Shown here one piece after another: positions 1 to 7,494 of a stretch of 64,000 bases of DNA (the stretch's first letter is position 1; every line of letters begins with the position of its first letter). The notes below the pieces were generated by a model. The model ran no database searches and was not told where the DNA came from. It was given only the letters and a program-made list of their open reading frames with translations. The translations under genes were made by a program, and so were the position numbers. The DNA is taken from contig NZ_JAGS01000001.1 of assembly GCF_000526775.1 (NCBI RefSeq), forward strand, positions 1,178,001 to 1,242,000, in the 5' to 3' direction. Source of the stretch: Ruminococcus albus AD2013 (lineage in GTDB: Bacteria > Bacillota > Clostridia > Oscillospirales > Ruminococcaceae).

Positions 1-995
1 ATGTGCCCGTCATTTTCTCGAAGATGAAGCTTGAAACGCTGGTACTGCTGAATTTCTTCCGTGACCAGCTTGACAGAAACGGCGAGGTGGAGACCCTTAT
101 ACTTAAAGTAAAGAAATTTTTGGAGACCTACGAGGGCAATGTGGTGCTGAATGCGGACGACCCAAATGTTTCCAGACTTGGTCTTGCAAACCCTAACAAC
201 AAGAACATCTACTATTTCAGCGTTGACCGCTATGCAGGCGCAACCGATAAACCATATGAAGTCGGTGAGGGAAAATTCTGTCCGAAATGCGGCACCGAAC
301 TTGTTTACGATTACTACCAGTACTCCCATGTGGGTAAGTTCAAATGTCCCAAATGCGGCTTTGGCGATGTAAAGCCCTACATCACCGCAAAGAATGTCAA
401 GCTTGATGTCCCATCGGTTGAATTCGAGGGCGAGGAGTACAAGATAAGCCACAACAGCATCTACTACGTCTATAATCTTTCTGCTGTCTACACCGCGGCT
501 AACCTTTATAATTTCGATAAAAAAGTCCTTCATGAGACGTTCGAGAAGTTTGAAGTCAACAACGGCAGACTTGAAAAATTCAGCGTTGACGGCAGTGAGC
601 TTCTTGTAAATCTTGCGAAAAATCCCGTGGGTGCAAACATGACCCTGAGAGTTATGAACGAGCACAAGGGTGAAAAAGAACTGCTTTTCGTACTCAACGA
701 TAACCTTGCGGACGGTCATGACGTTTCGTGGATATGGGATATAAATTTCTCCGTATTCAACGATGTTTCACGAGTTGTCACCAGCGGCACAAGGGCTTAT
801 GATATCGCTATCAGGATAAAATGCTCGGGATACGACCCCGACAAGATAGTCGTAAGACCCGACCTTGACGATGCAATGGACGAGTTTTTCAAAAACAAGG
901 GCTGCAAATATGCCATAGCAAATTACACCGCTATACAGCCCACACGCGCAGCGATAAAGCGCTATAAAGCAAAGACCGAAGGAGGGCAGGGCTGA
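1..995 (+). CDS. murT: Lipid II isoglutaminyl synthase subunit MurT (5' end outside window)
   Basis: MurT is a Mur-ligase-like protein that, with GatD, amidates the alpha-carboxyl of D-glutamate in the lipid II stem peptide, using ammonia released by GatD and ATP. The reading frame is open at the left edge, so only the central and C-terminal parts are present (about 330 residues of a family usually near 440). Visible here are the FFRDQLDR motif of the ATPase core, a four-cysteine zinc ribbon (CPKC and, 20 residues on, CPKCGFG) typical of MurT, and the C-terminal DUF1727 region with ADGHDVSWIWD, which carries conserved acidic residues of this family. The stop overlaps the gatD start by one base (TGATG), implying coupled translation of the two subunits. 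Confidence 0.93.
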   Translation, partial: VPVIFSKMKLETLVLLNFFRDQLDRNGEVETLILKVKKFLETYEGNVVLNADDPNVSRLGLANPNNKNIYYFSVDRYAGATDKPYEVGEGKFCPKCGTELVYDYYQYSHVGKFKCPKCGFGDVKPYITAKNVKLDVPSVEFEGEEYKISHNSIYYVYNLSAVYTAANLYNFDKKVLHETFEKFEVNNGRLEKFSVDGSELLVNLAKNPVGANMTLRVMNEHKGEKELLFVLNDNLADGHDVSWIWDINFSVFNDVSRVVTSGTRAYDIAIRIKCSGYDPDKIVVRPDLDDAMDEFFKNKGCKYAIANYTAIQPTRAAIKRYKAKTEGGQG

Positions 996-1738
996 TGGAA
1001 AAACTGAAAATACTGCATATGTACCCCGCCATGCTCGACCTTTACGGCGACAGCGGAAATGTTGAAATACTTTCCTACCGCTGCAAAATGCGGGGTATTG
1101 AGACCGAAGTTTTCAAGCACGACCTGGGTGACAAAAACACCGATTTTTCGGGTGTGGATATAGTATACCTCGGAGGCGGTGCCGACTTTGAACAGCAGCT
1201 TCTGGCAGATGACCTGCTGGGTCTGAAAGACGAGATACGCAAGGCTTACGAAAGCGGCGTGTACTTCCTGATGATATGCGGCGGCTATCAGCTGATGGGT
1301 CAATACTATAAGGATTCAAACGGCAAGAAGATACCCGGTCTGGGTCTGTTCGATTATTACACCGTGGCTTCCACCAACAAGCGTGAAAGATGCATAGGTA
1401 ATATCGTAGTTGAGACCACTCTCGGCGATGAAAAATATAAGGTCATCGGCTTTGAAAATCACGGCGGACAGACTACGAATGTGACTTCACCTTTCGGTAA
1501 AGTTCTCGCGGGCAACGGTAACGAATTTGCAAGCAGTATCGAGGGCTACACTGAGAAAAATGTCACCGCTACCTATCTCCACGGACCGCTTCTCTCGAAA
1601 AATCCCAAGCTTGCAGACCATATAATATCCTACTGCATGACGAGAAAAACAGGCAGTGCATACACTCCCGCACCCATAAACGATAAGCTTGAAGACGAGT
1701 GCCGCAAGGTGCTTCTGGAAAGGCTTCTCAAAAACTAA
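995..1738 (+). CDS. gatD: Lipid II isoglutaminyl synthase, glutamine amidotransferase subunit GatD
   Basis: Class I glutamine amidotransferase-like subunit (247 aa) that hydrolyses glutamine and passes ammonia to MurT for amidation of lipid II D-glutamate. Sequence evidence: YGDSGN near the N terminus, the oxyanion strand YLGGGADFEQ, nucleophile C95 in the elbow MICGGYQ, and H196 in the C-terminal motif YLHGPLLSKNP, which completes the cysteine-histidine pair. GFENHGG (about 152-158) is also typical of GatD. The start overlaps the murT stop. The pair is conserved in Gram-positive bacteria, so the function is secure even though no partner beyond murT is visible. Confidence 0.94.
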   Translation: MEKLKILHMYPAMLDLYGDSGNVEILSYRCKMRGIETEVFKHDLGDKNTDFSGVDIVYLGGGADFEQQLLADDLLGLKDEIRKAYESGVYFLMICGGYQLMGQYYKDSNGKKIPGLGLFDYYTVASTNKRERCIGNIVVETTLGDEKYKVIGFENHGGQTTNVTSPFGKVLAGNGNEFASSIEGYTEKNVTATYLHGPLLSKNPKLADHIISYCMTRKTGSAYTPAPINDKLEDECRKVLLERLLKN

Positions 1739-1748
1739 GAGGTGACCG

Positions 1749-2120
1749 ATGTTCTCACTTTTCAGAAAAAGAACCGCTGATAACGAACCGCCGCTGAAAA
1801 AGCGTGTAGAGAAGATGAAGTGCCGCAAGATAAATTTTGTGGACGATGATCTTGACAAACTGTGCGCAGATATGAAAACGGACTGCAAAGCGCTGATGCG
1901 CCTGAAGCCCGTGAATTACTATGCGATAAAGAACAGCTACATCATGGGTATGCTGTATTCCGAAGAAGATTTTTCCGAGAATTTCATACAGCTTCTGCAT
2001 TTTGAGGGCGAACGTCAGACAGGGAAAAGCGATATATTCCCTGTTGACACGGATACCGCGGTTAAACTGCTGGCTAAAGTAGGGATAATGATAGACCTCA
2101 AAAAGATACAGAAAAAGTAG
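1749..2120 (+). CDS. Hypothetical protein downstream of gatD
   Basis: A 123-residue soluble protein that I do not recognise. It opens with a basic stretch (LFRKR, then KKRVEKMK) and has no signal peptide, membrane segment or metal motif; two internal cysteines (CADMKTDC) lie six residues apart. It starts 10 bp after gatD behind the ribosome binding site GAGGTG and is followed 28 bp later by endonuclease V on the same strand, so it is probably co-transcribed with murT-gatD. A role in the cell envelope is suggested only by position. Confidence 0.7.
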   Translation: MFSLFRKRTADNEPPLKKRVEKMKCRKINFVDDDLDKLCADMKTDCKALMRLKPVNYYAIKNSYIMGMLYSEEDFSENFIQLLHFEGERQTGKSDIFPVDTDTAVKLLAKVGIMIDLKKIQKK

Positions 2121-2148
2121 TGCTTTATACAGAGAGTGAGGGTTGGAT

Positions 2149-2868
2149 ATGTCAGAAGAGATAAATACCGAAGACATGGAACAGATGCAGGAAAAATTCC
2201 GCGCCGTACAGGAAGAACTAGGCGGAAAGATATCATGCACTGACAGCTTCGATATCAATAGAATAAAGACTGTTGCAGGCATCGACCTTGCTTACTGGAA
2301 AGATGAAAATGACCGTGAACAGGCTGTCTGCTGTATCGTGGTCATAGACTATAAAACTCATGAGGTCATTGAAAAAAAGCATTTCGGCGGAAAGATCGAC
2401 GTTCCGTATATGCCCGGATTTCTGGCATTCAGAGAACTCCCGCTGATACTGGAGACGGTGAAACTGCTTGAAAACATCCCCGATATATACGTTTTTGACG
2501 GCAACGGGTATCTTCACCCGCGGCACATGGGCATAGCTTCTCATGCTTCCTTTTATCTTGAAAGACCGACATTCGGCATAGCCAAAACATATTTCCGTGC
2601 CGACAAAAAGACCGATTATACCGAGCCATCACCCGAAAGCGGAAGCTTCACCGATATCGTGATAGGGGGCGAGGTCTACGGCAGAGCACTGAGGACACAT
2701 ACAGGTGTACGCCCTGTTTTCGTATCTGTCGGCAATAATATATCACTTGATAGTGCCTGCAATATCGCACTTGATCTCACCGACAAAGAGAGCCATATCC
2801 CCATACCCACAAGGCTCGCCGATCTTGATACCCATGTGATGCGTGAAAAACTGAGATCACAGAACTGA
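2149..2868 (+). CDS. nfi: Endonuclease V (deoxyinosine 3' endonuclease)
   Basis: Endonuclease V nicks DNA or RNA one nucleotide 3' of inosine in repair of deaminated adenine. The 239-residue protein has the family motifs in order: AGIDLAYW with metal ligand D46, the strand-separating wedge PYMPGFLAFRE with E96, FDGNGYLHPRHMGIASH with D117, and GIAKTYF. The C-terminal motif, GHR-type in E. coli, reads SVGNNIS here, so the usual histidine is asparagine. I chose the ATG at 2149 because GAGGG at 2138-2142 lies 6 bases upstream; an in-frame TTG at 2143 would touch that site. It is last in the murT operon and precedes a terminator. Confidence 0.9.
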   Translation: MSEEINTEDMEQMQEKFRAVQEELGGKISCTDSFDINRIKTVAGIDLAYWKDENDREQAVCCIVVIDYKTHEVIEKKHFGGKIDVPYMPGFLAFRELPLILETVKLLENIPDIYVFDGNGYLHPRHMGIASHASFYLERPTFGIAKTYFRADKKTDYTEPSPESGSFTDIVIGGEVYGRALRTHTGVRPVFVSVGNNISLDSACNIALDLTDKESHIPIPTRLADLDTHVMREKLRSQN

Positions 2869-2876
2869 ATACCGTC

Positions 2877-2916
2877 AAAAAAGCTGAGAACGTTCTTGAA
2901 CGCCCTCAGCTTTTTA
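2877..2916. terminator. Bidirectional intrinsic terminator
   Basis: Inverted repeat AAAAAGCTGAG / CTCAGCTTTTT with T-runs in both directions, between the convergent endonuclease V and LacI-type genes. Confidence 0.85.
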
Positions 2917-2930
2917 TCATTCCGAAATTG

Positions 2931-3926
2931 TCAGTCCCCTGTGGACTGCCTCATTATAACTTTGTGGTCAACGGTGTAATAGTTATTGTCCTTCTTGGCA
3001 GAATGGATATTCTTTATAAGCTTCTCGATGACAAGCTCACCCATCTTGAAACATGGCTGTTCAACAGTCGATACGGTAGGCAGCATCATCTCGCACATGG
3101 TGATATTGTCAAATCCCATGACAGAGATATCCTTGCCCACCTCTATGCCAAGTTCGTAAGCACGGTGTATAACCGCAATAGCCAGCAGGTCGGATACAGC
3201 AAATACAGCAGTGGGTCTTTTTTCAAGACCTGCAAAATAGTTCATAGCATCAGTGCCGCAGTTATATTCATAGCTGTCACGGTAAACAAGTTCCTCGCGG
3301 AAAGGTATCCCCGCCTTTTCAAGTGCTTTCTTGTAGCCGTTCTCGCGGGCAGTTGAAGATATAGCCTCCGATTTCGTACCAAGAAAAGCGATATCCCTGT
3401 GACCCTTTTCGATAAGGGCAGTAACCGCATCAAAAGCTCCGCTTTCATCATCCACAGCAACCGTCAGCACATCTGCCCCGGGCACGCCCTCACAGCAAAG
3501 GGCGATATCGTAATTCTGTGCAAGTTTATTCAGTGAGTCCGCATCGTACATCGTACCCAGCAGAACCACGCCGTCAACCGTCCTGTTGAAAAGCATATTC
3601 ATCTGCCTTGCCTCGGCAGTTGCGGTGTTATCCGAAAACGCTGTGATGATATCGTAACCCAGCTTTGAAGCATACCTCTGCATACCCGTAACAATTTTTG
3701 AATACAGCGAGTGTTCAGATGTAGGCATTATGCAGAGAATAACATTCGTCTCGCATTTTCTCAGGTTCCTGCCGAGAAAATTCGGAGAATAATGCAGTTT
3801 CTTGATAGCGTCATTTACCCTGGAAGCCGAATCCTCTGAAACATTACAGTTTCCGTTGAGTACCCTTGAAACCGTAGCAACAGATACCCCTGCTTCTCTT
3901 GCAACGTCCTTGATAGTAGCGCTCAT
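2931..3926 (-). CDS. LacI family transcriptional regulator
   Basis: DNA-binding repressor of 331 residues. The N-terminal helix-turn-helix (residues about 4-23, IKDVAREAGVSVATVSRVLN) is followed by the hinge helix region and a periplasmic-binding-protein-like effector domain (from about residue 60, with VDGVVLLGTM, VAVDDESGA, GHRDIAFLG and AVSDLLAIAV). Such proteins normally sense a sugar and control carbohydrate genes, but no transporter or sugar enzyme adjoins it, so the target cannot be named. The start has the ribosome binding site AAGGAG about 7 bases upstream and a strong promoter at 3975-4003. Residue choice in the effector pocket does not reveal the ligand. Confidence 0.92.
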   Translation of the reverse strand: MSATIKDVAREAGVSVATVSRVLNGNCNVSEDSASRVNDAIKKLHYSPNFLGRNLRKCETNVILCIMPTSEHSLYSKIVTGMQRYASKLGYDIITAFSDNTATAEARQMNMLFNRTVDGVVLLGTMYDADSLNKLAQNYDIALCCEGVPGADVLTVAVDDESGAFDAVTALIEKGHRDIAFLGTKSEAISSTARENGYKKALEKAGIPFREELVYRDSYEYNCGTDAMNYFAGLEKRPTAVFAVSDLLAIAVIHRAYELGIEVGKDISVMGFDNITMCEMMLPTVSTVEQPCFKMGELVIEKLIKNIHSAKKDNNYYTVDHKVIMRQSTGD

Positions 3927-3974
3927 AACATACTCCTTTCAGTAGTATCATATATCCTTCATTTATTAATTCGT

Positions 3975-4003
3975 ATTATACCATACTTCAACTCAAAAGT
4001 AAA
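3975..4003 (-). promoter_or_regulatory. Sigma-A promoter of the LacI family gene
   Basis: On the minus strand TTTACT, 17 bases, then TATAAT preceded by TGG (extended -10), about 50 bp before the start codon. Confidence 0.75.
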
Positions 4004-4054
4004 GACGCCGTGATACATTTTCACACATACGCTATGCATGAAACGACCGGTTTC

Positions 4055-4480
4055 TCAGTATACCTTTTTTATCTCTTCAATTTTGTATATTTCCTTAAAC
4101 TTTGCCAGATCATCAGCATCTCTTATCAGCATTACCTCAGTGAAATGACCATCTTCTTTATTCTTGAAACCTGCTATCTGTTCACCTGTACAGATACTGC
4201 ATTTTATCACAGCTGTCTGTTTATCGGGGTCAAATGGTATGTCTTCGCTGAGGTATCGCTCGTAGTAAGGTTTCTTGCCATGATCCTGTTTCATTTCAAT
4301 GCAGAATACTATGATGAATCCTAAAAGGATAACTCCCCCGATAATACTGATTTTCCAATAAAAAATACCTGTAATTATCCTGATAACAGCAGGTAGCAGT
4401 AACCCGACGACCAAAGATAATACTATCCATGCCGCCCCAAAATGAATGGAATTGATCTTAGGTATCCTGAACTTACTCAT
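4055..4480 (-). CDS. Small membrane protein, function unknown
   Basis: A 141-residue protein that I cannot assign. Two hydrophobic segments (about residues 15-36 and 44-62) are followed by a charged cytoplasmic-type tail of about 75 residues that contains CSIC and an acidic/lysine-rich end. No catalytic motif is visible. GAGGT lies about 11 bases before the ATG, somewhat far for a ribosome binding site. It stands alone between the orphan LacI gene and the insertion sequence. Confidence 0.6.
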   Translation of the reverse strand: MSKFRIPKINSIHFGAAWIVLSLVVGLLLPAVIRIITGIFYWKISIIGGVILLGFIIVFCIEMKQDHGKKPYYERYLSEDIPFDPDKQTAVIKCSICTGEQIAGFKNKEDGHFTEVMLIRDADDLAKFKEIYKIEEIKKVY

Positions 4481-4554
4481 AATTAATTTCTACCTCTATA
4501 TACAAACTGCGTCAAGTACAAGTGATTTTATTTATTGCTTACATTACCGATCAT

Positions 4555-4582
4555 GGTTATCCCTTTAACACACCACAGATAA
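4555..4582 (+). repeat. Left terminal inverted repeat of the IS
   Basis: Begins GGTTATCCC and continues TTTAACACACCACA; matches the reverse complement of 5544-5571 at 25 of 28 positions. Confidence 0.9.
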
Positions 4583-4665
4583 TTTACAATGCTGTCCAAA
4601 TAAACAGACCTCAAAAACCAGAAAATATAGTATAATAGTGACAGAAACCGAAGGGAGCTGTCGCT

Positions 4666-5541
4666 ATGTCAAAAAGATTTCCGAAACCTGAGATCACACT
4701 TGATGGGATATACTCAAAGTTCGCAGACGATGACTTTTGCAAGGATTTTCTGCTTGATATCCGCTTTGAAAAGGGCTTTGCCTGCCCGTTTTGCGGTGGC
4801 TCTGAGTACCGCAGGATAAGGTCACGTCATCTGCTGCGCTGCAAGTTATGTAAAGCAGATATTTCCGCCACAAACGGAACTTTTATGCACAGAACACATA
4901 TTCCGCTCAGACTGTGGATAATCACCGCATTCCTCGTTATGAGCAACAAATGCAGCGTGTCCGCTGTTACTCTCATGAGAACTCTTGGCGTGACTTACAA
5001 GACTGCCTGGTACATCCTTCATCGCATCAGAAAAGCCATGAAATGCCGTGAAGAACGCTATTTGCTCGACGGGATCGTTGAACTTGATGACACGTATCTC
5101 GGTGCTCCGACTCACGGTAAAAAGCGTGGCAGAGGAACTGAAAAAGTCAAGATGATCGTAGCTTTATCAAAGAACGCAGCAGGAAATCCCGAGTACGTTA
5201 AAATGAGCGATGTGCCGAATTTAAAGGGTATAACTGTGGGTAGATTTGCCAGGGATAATATCCGCGCAGGTTCTAAGATCGAGAGTGATAATGCCCGAAG
5301 TTACAAGAAGCCGCTGGCACAGAAATACTTCCATATTTTTGAGACATATGATCCGACAAGCGGTCAGCTGAATTGGATGCATAAAGTTATATCAAACTTC
5401 AAAGCAATGATCATGGGAACTTATCACGGAAACGAAAAGATCCATACAGCGTTGTATGCTGCCGAATACTGCTACAAATTCAACCGCCGTAAGCTGGGAA
5501 ACAGTGCGTATTTAAGGCTCTTGGCTGCTTTGGTTCAGTGA
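4666..5541 (+). CDS. IS1595-family (ISXO2-like) transposase
   Basis: Transposase of 291 residues that cuts and rejoins the element ends. It has an N-terminal zinc ribbon (CPFCGG about 40-45, CKLC about 58-61) and the ISXO2-like DDE domain: VELDDTYLG with the first aspartate, IESDNARSY with the second, then HKVISNFKAMIMGTYHG and a C-terminal helix AAEYCYKFNRRK with the acidic residue typical of this family. The ORF is intact, with AAGGGAG eight bases before the ATG and TATAAT at 4631-4636. The stop lies two bases before the right inverted repeat, so the copy looks potentially active. Confidence 0.92.
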   Translation: MSKRFPKPEITLDGIYSKFADDDFCKDFLLDIRFEKGFACPFCGGSEYRRIRSRHLLRCKLCKADISATNGTFMHRTHIPLRLWIITAFLVMSNKCSVSAVTLMRTLGVTYKTAWYILHRIRKAMKCREERYLLDGIVELDDTYLGAPTHGKKRGRGTEKVKMIVALSKNAAGNPEYVKMSDVPNLKGITVGRFARDNIRAGSKIESDNARSYKKPLAQKYFHIFETYDPTSGQLNWMHKVISNFKAMIMGTYHGNEKIHTALYAAEYCYKFNRRKLGNSAYLRLLAALVQ

Positions 5542-5543
5542 TC

Positions 5544-5571
5544 TTACTTGTGGTGTGTTAAGGGGATAACC
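5544..5571 (-). repeat. Right terminal inverted repeat of the IS
   Basis: Reverse complement begins GGTTATCCCCTTAACACACC; pairs with the left repeat at 4555-4582. Confidence 0.9.
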
Positions 5572-5665
5572 ATATTACCGATTATACCATAATCGTCCCT
5601 TCTTTTCAATACGGTAAACTAAAAAACGTGAACGTGTATCAAATATCATTGTTAATACAAATGTG

Positions 5666-5694
5666 TTGACTTTTCCTTCGGATAGCGGTATAAT
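5666..5694 (+). promoter_or_regulatory. Sigma-A promoter of the thi operon
   Basis: TTGACT, exactly 17 bases, TATAAT, placed directly upstream of the TPP riboswitch. Confidence 0.85.
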
Positions 5695-5700
5695 AGTAAT

Positions 5701-5785
5701 GTTATATATAAAGGGAAGATCATATCGTTGGGCTGAGAACCCTTAGACCTGGTGCGGATAATGCCGCCGTAGGAAGTCATAATGC
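5701..5785 (+). ncRNA. TPP (thiamine pyrophosphate) riboswitch aptamer
   Basis: Carries the conserved TPP-aptamer core in order: CTGAGA, ACCCTT, AGACCTG and GGATAATGCC-GCCGTAGGAAG. AAGGG at 5711-5715 can pair with CCCTT at 5750-5754 to form P2. It lies between the thi promoter and a terminator hairpin at 5794-5827, so ligand binding is expected to stop transcription before thiM. The outer P1 pairing is only approximate by eye. Confidence 0.93.
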
Positions 5786-5793
5786 GATTTTTT

Positions 5794-5827
5794 ACAGGAG
5801 GTATCATACAGGTACCTTCTGTTTTTT
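5794..5827 (+). terminator. Riboswitch-controlled terminator before thiM
   Basis: Ten-base stem ACAGGAGGTA / TACCTTCTGT (one G-T pair), nine-base loop, then six T. It sits between aptamer and thiM start and is the likely expression platform. Confidence 0.85.
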
Positions 5828-5871
5828 GTGCGTCACTTATCCGCTGTATCATATTATCCGGAGGTATCAAT

Positions 5872-6693
5872 ATGCTTGGGACTATGCTGGAAAATGTCAG
5901 AAAAAATTGTCCGCTGATACATAACATCACAAACTATGTCACAGTCAATGACTGCGCAAATATCGTACTCGCCTGCGGGGCATCACCCATAATGGCTGAT
6001 GACGAGGGCGAAGCTGCCGAGATAACCGCTATCTGCGGCGGTCTGAATATCAATATCGGTACACTTAACCACAATACAATACCCTCGATGTTCCTTGCAG
6101 GCAAAAAGGCGAATGAACTGGGACATCCCGTTCTTCTCGACCCTGTGGGTGCAGGCGCATCTAAACTCAGGACTGAAACAGCCTGCAAGCTTCTCGATGA
6201 GATAAAATTCACCTGCATACGCGGAAACATTTCCGAGATAAAGACCCTTGCTTCCGTTGGCGGTACCACCAAGGGCGTTGATGCTGATGCAGCCGATAAA
6301 GTCACCGAGGATAACCTCGAAAGCGTTATCGCTTTCACCAAGAAACTCGCTGAAAAGACAGGTGCTGTGATCGCCATAACAGGCGCTATAGATATTGTTG
6401 CCGATGCCAAAAAAGCATACATCATACGCAACGGACACCCGATGATGTCTTCCATAACAGGAACAGGCTGTCAGCTTTCTGCCATGACCACTGCTTTCAT
6501 CACTGCCAACCCCGACCACACTCTTGAAGCTGTCGTAGCCGCTGTATGCACTATGGGATATGCAGGCGAAGTCGCTCATGAAAGACTTTCAGATAAGGAC
6601 GGCAACTCAACTTACAGAAACTGCATCATCGACGCTGTATACAATATGACACCCGAAGCGTTGGAGAAAGGAGCAAAATATGAAGTGCGATAA
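5872..6693 (+). CDS. thiM: Hydroxyethylthiazole kinase ThiM
   Basis: Phosphorylates 4-methyl-5-(2-hydroxyethyl)thiazole with ATP, the thiazole salvage step of thiamine synthesis. The 273-residue ribokinase-like protein has PLIHNITNYVT near the N terminus, GASPIMADD, GHPVLLDPVGAGAS, the RGN(I)SEI substrate motif, and GTGCQLSA with C200 in the anion-hole/catalytic position. The start is the ATG at 5872 behind GGAGG; the frame stays open upstream to 5782, but that part overlaps the riboswitch and terminator. The 3' end overlaps thiE by 14 bases. Confidence 0.95.
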   Translation: MLGTMLENVRKNCPLIHNITNYVTVNDCANIVLACGASPIMADDEGEAAEITAICGGLNINIGTLNHNTIPSMFLAGKKANELGHPVLLDPVGAGASKLRTETACKLLDEIKFTCIRGNISEIKTLASVGGTTKGVDADAADKVTEDNLESVIAFTKKLAEKTGAVIAITGAIDIVADAKKAYIIRNGHPMMSSITGTGCQLSAMTTAFITANPDHTLEAVVAAVCTMGYAGEVAHERLSDKDGNSTYRNCIIDAVYNMTPEALEKGAKYEVR

Positions 6694-7321
6694 AAATACT
6701 ATGCTGCTCTACGCTGTTACAGACAGAGCATGGCTCGGAGATATGACCCTTTATCAGCAGGTGGAACTCGCCCTCAAAGGCGGTGTTACCTGTGTTCAGC
6801 TGCGCGAGAAGGAGCTTTCCGATGAGGATTTTCTTGCCGAAGCTATCGAGATATCCGCCCTTTGCAAAAAGTACGGAGTACCGTTTTTCATAAATGATAA
6901 CGTGGATATAGCCGTAAAGTGCAAGGCAGACGGTATCCATGTCGGTCAGGAGGATATGGCTGCTGCAAAAGTCCGTGAACGTGTCGGCGAGGATATGATG
7001 ATAGGTGTATCGGTACATTCCGTAAGCGAAGCCCTTGAAGCCGTAGCTGCAGGCGCTGACTGTCTCGGTGTAGGGGCAATGTTCTCCACCTCCACAAAAG
7101 CAGATGCAAGTGTACTTCCAAAGGATACCCTGCGTGATATTTGTAATGCGGTGGATATCCCTGTGGTCGCCATCGGTGGTATCGGCAAGGGGAATATCGA
7201 TAAACTCAAAGGCACAGGCGTTGACGGAGTTGCTCTGGTAAGCGCTATATTCTCAGCTGAGGATATTGAAAGCGAATGCCGTGAGCTGAGAAAATTATCG
7301 GAAGAAATGGTACGCGGCTAA
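6680..7321 (+). CDS. thiE: Thiamine-phosphate synthase ThiE
   Basis: Joins HMP pyrophosphate and thiazole phosphate to give thiamine phosphate. TIM-barrel protein of 213 residues with VQLREKE (pyrophosphate site), FFINDNVDIA, DGIHVGQEDM (metal aspartate), GAMFSTSTKADA and VAIGGIGKGNI (phosphate loop). The usual GVGPIF stretch reads GVGAMF. GGAGAAAGGAG precedes the start, which lies inside the end of thiM, so the two are translationally coupled under riboswitch control. Confidence 0.95.
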   Translation: MKCDKNTMLLYAVTDRAWLGDMTLYQQVELALKGGVTCVQLREKELSDEDFLAEAIEISALCKKYGVPFFINDNVDIAVKCKADGIHVGQEDMAAAKVRERVGEDMMIGVSVHSVSEALEAVAAGADCLGVGAMFSTSTKADASVLPKDTLRDICNAVDIPVVAIGGIGKGNIDKLKGTGVDGVALVSAIFSAEDIESECRELRKLSEEMVRG

Positions 7322-7333
7322 AGGGACGTACTA

Positions 7334-7424
7334 TTTGGTATAAAAATTTATACGAAACGATACGAAAACATACGACCGTATTGTTTGGTATTCAGACCTA
7401 TAACTAAACGATACTAATGTATAC
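7334..7424. repeat. Imperfect ~50-bp tandem repeat between thiE and thiD, with 10-bp-phased ATACGA motif
   Basis: TTTGGTAT occurs at 7334 and 7384, exactly 50 bp apart, and AAACGATAC at 7355 and 7406. Inside the first unit ATACGA occurs at 7350, 7360 and 7370, one per helical turn. ATACGACCGTAT at 7370-7381 is a near-palindrome. The region could hold operator sites for the thiD unit, but no regulator is identified. Confidence 0.6.
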
Positions 7425-7425
7425 G

Positions 7426-7456
7426 GCGGCATATCGGGGGCACCACTCTATGCCGC
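7426..7456 (+). promoter_or_regulatory. Leader hairpin upstream of thiD
   Basis: Perfect 8-bp stem GCGGCATA / TATGCCGC with a 15-base loop and no following T-run, 38 bases before the thiD start. It lacks the TPP aptamer core. Its function is unknown. Confidence 0.5.
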
Positions 7457-7494
7457 GATATAAAACAATGCTAAATCTGAAAGGAGTTCTGAAA

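Larger units (their letters stand above)
4555..5571. mobile_element. Complete IS1595-family insertion sequence
   Basis: An element of about 1.02 kb with one transposase gene flanked by near-perfect terminal inverted repeats (4555-4582 and 5544-5571). The 9-mer ATTACCGAT occurs just outside both ends (4543-4551 and 5574-5582), separated from the repeats by 3 and 2 bases, which fits the 8-bp target duplication known for this family apart from a base or two. It is inserted between the small membrane protein gene and the thi operon promoter. Confidence 0.88.

Noticed and set aside
5782..5871. N-terminal extension of ThiM from an upstream ATG
   Set aside because: It overlaps the riboswitch and its terminator, is not ThiM-like, and the ATG at 5872 has a proper GGAGG site.
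7322..7494. Second TPP riboswitch before thiD
   Set aside because: No CTGAGA or GGATAATGCC core is present; only repeats and one hairpin.
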